DNA of 9,515 nucleotides from Synechococcales cyanobacterium PMM_0002 (GTDB lineage Bacteria; Cyanobacteriota; Cyanobacteriia; Elainellales; Elainellaceae): contig CASBQX010000355.1 in the NCBI GenBank assembly GCA_949127925.1, positions 1 to 9,515 of the forward strand, in the 5' to 3' direction. Numbering within the stretch: the first letter of the stretch is position 1; every line of letters starts with the position of its first letter. Below the pieces are notes generated by a model that was given only the letters and a program-made list of their open reading frames with translations, made no database searches and was not told the origin of the DNA. The translations under genes and the position numbers were made by a program. Below are positions 5,694 through 9,515 of the stretch, one piece after another.

Positions 5694-7355
5694 TTACAGG
5701 CTCCAGCCTCGATTCCCTAACCCTTCCAAATGGGTAAATAGGTTGGCATCTAGATAATTGATCCGCGCCAATGGATGCAGGGCGGCCAAAACTTGCTGCC
5801 CATAGCTGCGATGGTTGACCCGGTTGTCGAGCAGTGCTACCACGCCTTGAGACTCGCGTACGGGGGCGATCGCCCGTTGCAGTTCACTGAGGGCTTCGGG
5901 AAGTAGATAGAGCCGGAACCAATCTTGGCGCAGATGCTTGTAATACGCTACTCGCCCAGCTACCAGCGGATCTTCTAGCGATGGAATTGGCAGGGTAGCA
6001 ATGACTAACAGGTGAGGAGCGGGCAGCACACCCTGGTTTTGCCGCCAAAAATCCCAGCCCGTAATTAAGATGCCGCGCTCATCTAGACAGGTTTTTTCGA
6101 CCTGGACGCGGGAGCCACACTCCGCTGCCAAGATAGAGCCAACTTGAGCCTTAAGCGGCATATCGCCCACTAATACCACGGTAAGACCTTGATTGGCGGT
6201 GTTGGCAGCTAGCAGGGCGCGCAGTTCACTCATCAATGCCGCCTGAAACTGGGGCGTGTTGGGCATGGGCAAGCGATCGGGTAAATAAAGCTGGATCAGT
6301 TCGTTTTGGCGATCGAGCGAAAATTTGAGACAGGTGACATCGCCCAGGCCAATCCGCTGCCGATAAATGGCGGCATCCGCATCCATATCGAGTGCCCCGC
6401 CCACCAAGACAACGGGCTGCTGCTGCCAAATTGGATCAAGGGTTGAGGCTAGGTCTACTGGGCAGCACCCCAACGAAAATTGGCCATATTGGCGGCTCAC
6501 ATCTGCCCAAAGCAACTGGCTAGCCTGTTGCGATCGCGTCCAAAACTGCTGCCAGTGATTGGGCAGTCGATCCAGGGTAGACGGTTTGCCAGACGGCTGG
6601 CCATCTCCTAGCAAGGTGCGGTAAAGCTGCCCCAGGATTGCCTGGTCTAGCGGCTCCATTAAATAGCAGTCGTAGGGATTGGCGGGATGTTGAAATAAGC
6701 TGCGGGTCAGCTGCACGCGCGTATCACGAATTAATTCGACCTGGTCGGGGTAGGCCAGCATCAGATCGTCCCAGTCGCGCGGATGCAACGTCACGGTTAG
6801 CTGGGTTCTCACCCAACTCTCTAAATCATCGACCCCATCCAAAATAGTGGGAATGTGCGGCGGGAAACGGCCTTCCCCATTGAGGCGATCGCTCAGCCAG
6901 GACTGAGGTGAGGTCAGCAGTAACCCTTGAAAATCGTCGTGGGGGAAGCGATCGCCCGTGCGAATGGCCTTGTCGGCTGGAATCCACTGCCGCAGCCGAG
7001 GAATTTCGACCATCAGCAGCCGTTGCTGGACGGCTTCAGGAACAACCAAAATCGTAGTCGCTGGCCACAACAGCGCAGGCATCAGGTAGCTGAGGCGATA
7101 GCGTCCGTGATAGCCAGAAGGGGCGCTGGTTTGAATTAGCGCACTGCGCTCCAAACGAAGTGCCCGAGCTACCAACCGCGCCATCGTCAAATGGTGTGGC
7201 CAGTAAGGCTCGCCCTGCTCTCGCAGAAATGCCCGCAGCTGCTGATGAACCTCTACCTCGATCAATTGGGGAAGTATCCGTATGAGCGACTGAGACTCAT
7301 TGTGACACAAACCTTGTAGGGTCGTTTTTTGGCCTGCGGTTCTGGGTATGGTCAT
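5694..7355 (-). CDS. DinG/XPD-like helicase homologue with degenerate ATPase motifs
   Basis: The 553-residue protein resembles the cyanobacterial proteins annotated as ATP-dependent DNA helicase (DinG-related superfamily 2). The layout fits: a Walker-A region QTSAPSGYHGRYRLSY (75-90), ILVVPEAVQQRLL (102-114, motif Ia-like), FQGLLLTSPQSWLSD (142-156), a DEAH-box position DGVDDLE (173-179), and a C-terminal helicase domain with GILITGWDFWRQNQG (428-442), LLVIATLPIPSLEDPL (449-464), LPEALSELQRAIAPVR (485-500) and VALLDNRVNHRSYG (506-519), the last matching the 'ilD.R...k.YG' end of DinG. Key residues are missing: no GKT/S in motif I, no DEAH, no 'WEGvD', and AP where motif VI has GR. It is also shorter than DinG, and the four-Cys cluster of Fe-S helicases is not evident. 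It may be a non-catalytic paralogue. The start ATG at 7355 has only weak ribosome-site similarity. It is divergent from the DUF3352 gene, 240 bases away. Confidence 0.8.
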   Translation of the reverse strand: MTIPRTAGQKTTLQGLCHNESQSLIRILPQLIEVEVHQQLRAFLREQGEPYWPHHLTMARLVARALRLERSALIQTSAPSGYHGRYRLSYLMPALLWPATTILVVPEAVQQRLLMVEIPRLRQWIPADKAIRTGDRFPHDDFQGLLLTSPQSWLSDRLNGEGRFPPHIPTILDGVDDLESWVRTQLTVTLHPRDWDDLMLAYPDQVELIRDTRVQLTRSLFQHPANPYDCYLMEPLDQAILGQLYRTLLGDGQPSGKPSTLDRLPNHWQQFWTRSQQASQLLWADVSRQYGQFSLGCCPVDLASTLDPIWQQQPVVLVGGALDMDADAAIYRQRIGLGDVTCLKFSLDRQNELIQLYLPDRLPMPNTPQFQAALMSELRALLAANTANQGLTVVLVGDMPLKAQVGSILAAECGSRVQVEKTCLDERGILITGWDFWRQNQGVLPAPHLLVIATLPIPSLEDPLVAGRVAYYKHLRQDWFRLYLLPEALSELQRAIAPVRESQGVVALLDNRVNHRSYGQQVLAALHPLARINYLDANLFTHLEGLGNRGWSL

Positions 7356-7447
7356 GGAGTCTTGTGAAGCCTGGGGAGAATTGCGGAGAAAAAGTAGCCT
7401 GGAGCAACTTGTAGCCCGCGCGGTACTAAACTAAGTTTTGGCACTGA

Positions 7448-7479
7448 GTTTGCACCGGGTTTGCACCGGGTTTGCTCCG
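7448..7479. repeat. 11-bp tandem repeat
   Basis: GTTTGCACCGG occurs twice in a row (7448-7458, 7459-7469), followed by a third, slightly changed unit GTTTGCTCCG (7470-7479). It lies in the spacer between the divergent helicase-like and DUF3352 genes. It could be an iterated binding site or a slippage product; sequence alone does not decide. Confidence 0.75.
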
Positions 7480-7489
7480 CCATTCTTCT

Positions 7490-7542
7490 GTAGGGGCGAA
7501 CGGCCGTTCTTCGGTAGGGGCGAACGGCCGTTCGCCCCTACC
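7490..7542. repeat. Perfect 30-bp palindrome (GTAGGGGCGAACGG) with a preceding tandem arm
   Basis: Bases 7513-7542 are a perfect 30-bp palindrome: GGTAGGGGCGAACGG and its reverse complement. A 20-base copy of its left part (GTAGGGGCGAACGGCCGTTC) precedes it at 7490-7509, separated by four bases. This sequence type (GTAGGGGCGAACGGCCGTTCG...) is a familiar dispersed repeat of cyanobacterial spacers (recalled). It lies 54 bases upstream of the DUF3352 start codon, so it would be in or near that gene's leader or promoter. Confidence 0.88.
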
Positions 7543-7595
7543 AGCAATCAAATTCCCGATCTGATTAAATCCATATTCCTAAGTTTGGATCGCTC

Positions 7596-9407
7596 ATGAA
7601 GTCTCGTTCCTTCTTCCTTGGGTTGGGCGCTATGGTGGTGGCACTACTGCTGGTGGCAGTGGTGGGATTCTCTTGGGTAGCAGCACAAAGCCCGCTGACC
7701 TTATTGCAAGGGGGCAAGCTGTCTAGCCCTGCGGCGGCCATGTTTGTGCCAAAGCAGTCTCCTGGGATGGTGTCACTGCTGGTGAAGCCCGATCGCCTGG
7801 AAGCGTTTCGGTTGGCGGTGGCTGCACCAGGAGAGCGCCGCCGCGCCCGCGCCGAACTGGAAACGATTAAGCAAACGCTGCTGGCAGGTCAAGGGGTTGA
7901 TTATGACGCCGATATCAAACCCTGGCTGGGCGATGAAATTACGGTGGCGGTGACGTCGGCAGATATTGACCGCGATGCAGGCAATGGGCTGCAACCGGGC
8001 TATCTGCTGGCCGCCACCACCGAAGATCCGCAGCGGGCCAGAGAATTTTTGCAGCTGTTTTGGCAGAAACGGGCGATCGCTGGCACCAATTTGGTGTTTG
8101 AGCAATATTCTGGGGTGAATTTGATTTATGGCGGCATAGATCCGGGAGCAAAAACGCCGGATAGCGCCAAAGGACGGGCAGTAAAACCTGCTGGAGCTGA
8201 ATCTCCCAGCCCGACGTTGCCCGCGCCTCCCTCGACACTGACGAGCGCTGTGGTGGGCGATCGCTTCGTCTTATTTGCCAATTCGCCCAAGGTGCTGCGA
8301 GATGCCATCAACAACGTCCAGGCTCCAGACCTCAGTCTTAGCAGCAGTCGGGCCTATCGACAGGCACTAGAGCGATTGCCCGATCGCCAAATTGGGGTGA
8401 CCTTCGTTAACCTGCCGCAGTTTGGGCGGTGGCTGGGCAACCCAGAGCTGACGGGTAAACTCACCCCAGACGGGGCAGATCGGCAGCTATTTGACAGCTT
8501 GGTAGTGGGGCTAGAACTGTCGCGCCAGGGCGTTTTGGCCGAAACAGCTCTGCTGGCCGCACCGGGGCAAACCTTAGCCGCTACTCAGCCTGCTCTGACG
8601 CAGCCTGTGGGGGCACTTCAGTTTTTACCTGCCGCTGCGCCCGTGGCGGCATCAGGGCAAAACCTGCGTCAGCTGTGGGCAGAATTGACCAGCGGTCTGG
8701 CAAATTATGGTGTGCTGTCGGCGCTGCTAAATCAGCCCATTGACACCCTAGAGCGGCAGTGGGGCGTGACCTTTGCCGACGATTTGGTGAATTGGGTCGA
8801 TCGGGAGTTTGCCTTGGGCGTGCTGCCCCAGCCAAATGGCAACCCAGAGCTAGTATTTGTAGCAGAAAGAACTGCCACGACTGCCCCTGCCCTAGAGCAT
8901 CTAGATGCGATCGCCCAACAGCGCGGTCTGAGCGTTGGCCCCATAGCCATTGGCAGCCAAGACGCCCTCATCTGGGCGAAATTGTCTACGACAAATAAAC
9001 GTAATAAGAATGCCCCAACGCTGCTGCAAGCCGATGTAGAAGGCGTGCGGACTACCGTCAACCAGTATGAGGTACTGACAACCTCTGTGGCTGCGATGGA
9101 AGAAGTGCTGGCCGTTGCTGCCCAAACGTCGAAAAAGTCGGCTCAAAAGTCGGCTCAAAAGTCGTTGCTGCAATCTCCAGCCTTTAGGCAAGCGATCGCC
9201 CCGATTGCGTCCCATAATGACGGCTATCTTTATATTGATTGGCAACGCGTTAAGCAACCTCTAGAACAGCGCATCCCGGCGCTTAAGCTAGCAGAACTGG
9301 CAGGTAAACCGTTTTTTGACCATCTGCGATCGCTGACCATTAGTAGCTACGGCAGCGAAGCCAATGTGCGACGTGGAGCGGTGTTTGTCCAGCTAAAAGA
9401 TACATAA
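7596..9407 (+). CDS. DUF3352 domain-containing protein, membrane-anchored or exported
   Basis: The 603-residue protein has an N-terminal signal or anchor (basic MKSR, then hydrophobic 6-30 ending SWVAAQS), so most of it is probably periplasmic or lumenal. The region from about 44 on matches DUF3352, a cyanobacterial family of unknown function: AAAMFVPKQSPGMVSLLVKP (46-65), KPWLGDEITVAVTS (108-121), GYLLAATTEDPQRAREFLQ (135-153) and VVGDRFVLFANSPKVLRDAI (219-238). Residues 183-214 are a Pro/Ser/Ala/Lys-rich low-complexity linker. A Lys-Ser-Ala-Gln repeat at 513-523 comes from a 12-bp tandem duplication. Repeated 'WLG/GDEI..V', 'F..LL..' and 'DDLVNWVDREFALGV' blocks suggest two related halves. 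The only upstream purine stretch is GGAT about six bases before the ATG, a weak ribosome site. The gene stands alone with a repeat-rich upstream spacer. Confidence 0.87.
   Translation: MKSRSFFLGLGAMVVALLLVAVVGFSWVAAQSPLTLLQGGKLSSPAAAMFVPKQSPGMVSLLVKPDRLEAFRLAVAAPGERRRARAELETIKQTLLAGQGVDYDADIKPWLGDEITVAVTSADIDRDAGNGLQPGYLLAATTEDPQRAREFLQLFWQKRAIAGTNLVFEQYSGVNLIYGGIDPGAKTPDSAKGRAVKPAGAESPSPTLPAPPSTLTSAVVGDRFVLFANSPKVLRDAINNVQAPDLSLSSSRAYRQALERLPDRQIGVTFVNLPQFGRWLGNPELTGKLTPDGADRQLFDSLVVGLELSRQGVLAETALLAAPGQTLAATQPALTQPVGALQFLPAAAPVAASGQNLRQLWAELTSGLANYGVLSALLNQPIDTLERQWGVTFADDLVNWVDREFALGVLPQPNGNPELVFVAERTATTAPALEHLDAIAQQRGLSVGPIAIGSQDALIWAKLSTTNKRNKNAPTLLQADVEGVRTTVNQYEVLTTSVAAMEEVLAVAAQTSKKSAQKSAQKSLLQSPAFRQAIAPIASHNDGYLYIDWQRVKQPLEQRIPALKLAELAGKPFFDHLRSLTISSYGSEANVRRGAVFVQLKDT
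9133..9164. repeat. In-frame 12-bp tandem repeat inside the DUF3352 gene
   Basis: AAAAGTCGGCTC is repeated at 9133-9144 and 9145-9156, with AAAAGTCG following (9157-9164). As 12 is a multiple of three, copy changes would add or remove Lys-Ser-Ala-Gln units without breaking the frame. The tract encodes residues 513-523 of the DUF3352 protein, probably an exposed loop. Confidence 0.85.
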
Positions 9408-9438
9408 ACCAAGTCCATGTTGAGAACTGTAGTTTTAG

Positions 9439-9490
9439 CCCTCACCCCCAGCCCCTCTCCCAAAGGGCCTACGGTGTACACACAAGTCTA
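9439..9490. repeat. C-rich dispersed repeat and CCTACGGTGTACACAC motif downstream of DUF3352
   Basis: CCCTCACCCCCAGCCCCTCTCCC...GGG (9439-9467) is a sequence I recall as a frequent dispersed repeat in cyanobacterial spacers; in full copies the C-rich arm is followed by a complementary G-rich arm, of which only AAAGGG is present here. It is followed directly by CCTACGGTGTACACACAAGTC (9468-9488), which contains the 8-bp palindrome GTGTACAC and may be a second inserted repeat. The remaining bases to 9515 show no gene. Confidence 0.5.
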
Positions 9491-9515
9491 CCCAGAGCGG
9501 TTTTCCATCCGAGGA

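Overview
The window comes from a cyanobacterial chromosome. More than a dozen HIP1 octamers (GCGATCGC, for example at 571, 1071, 3284, 3639, 3990, 4104, 5015, 5866, 6530, 8073, 8257, 8907, 9192 and 9326) are scattered through it. Several genes belong to families found mainly or only in cyanobacteria (DUF2839, DUF3352, the degenerate DinG-like helicase), and the spacers carry palindromic repeats of the kind common in filamentous Leptolyngbya-like genomes. No plasmid, phage, CRISPR, rRNA or tRNA signal was seen.

Layout from left to right: the C-terminal part of an M20-family amidohydrolase (+, cut by the window edge); a convergent membrane-anchored SIMPL/DUF541 protein (-); a coiled-coil protein with a C-terminal DUF2325 domain (-); divergent from it an aldo/keto reductase (+); a small beta-propeller-like hypothetical protein (+); a small DUF2839 membrane protein (-); a DinG/XPD-like helicase homologue with degenerate motifs (-); and, divergent from that, a secreted or anchored DUF3352 protein (+). 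Apart from the two neighbouring minus-strand genes at 905-2969, which are separated by 256 bases and a palindrome, each gene looks like its own transcription unit. I see no operon or shared pathway, and the genes look like ordinary chromosomal housekeeping and orphan genes.

The most distinctive non-coding content is the set of palindromic repeats in the spacers: a 52-bp perfect palindrome at 1859-1910, a 42-bp one at 4323-4364 starting on the base after a stop codon, and a 30-bp one at 7513-7542. Each has an additional partial arm next to it. Two GGGCATGGCA-type hairpins (1742-1762, 4424-4452), a MITE-like fold-back (5262-5338) and a C-rich repeat at the right end (9439-9490) add to this. No spacer longer than 300 bases lacks a gene.

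I do not see a convincing new multi-gene system. The items most worth a second look are the apparent pseudo-helicase, the recurrent palindrome-plus-half-arm structure, and the aldo/keto reductase with a changed catalytic residue and no cysteine cluster.
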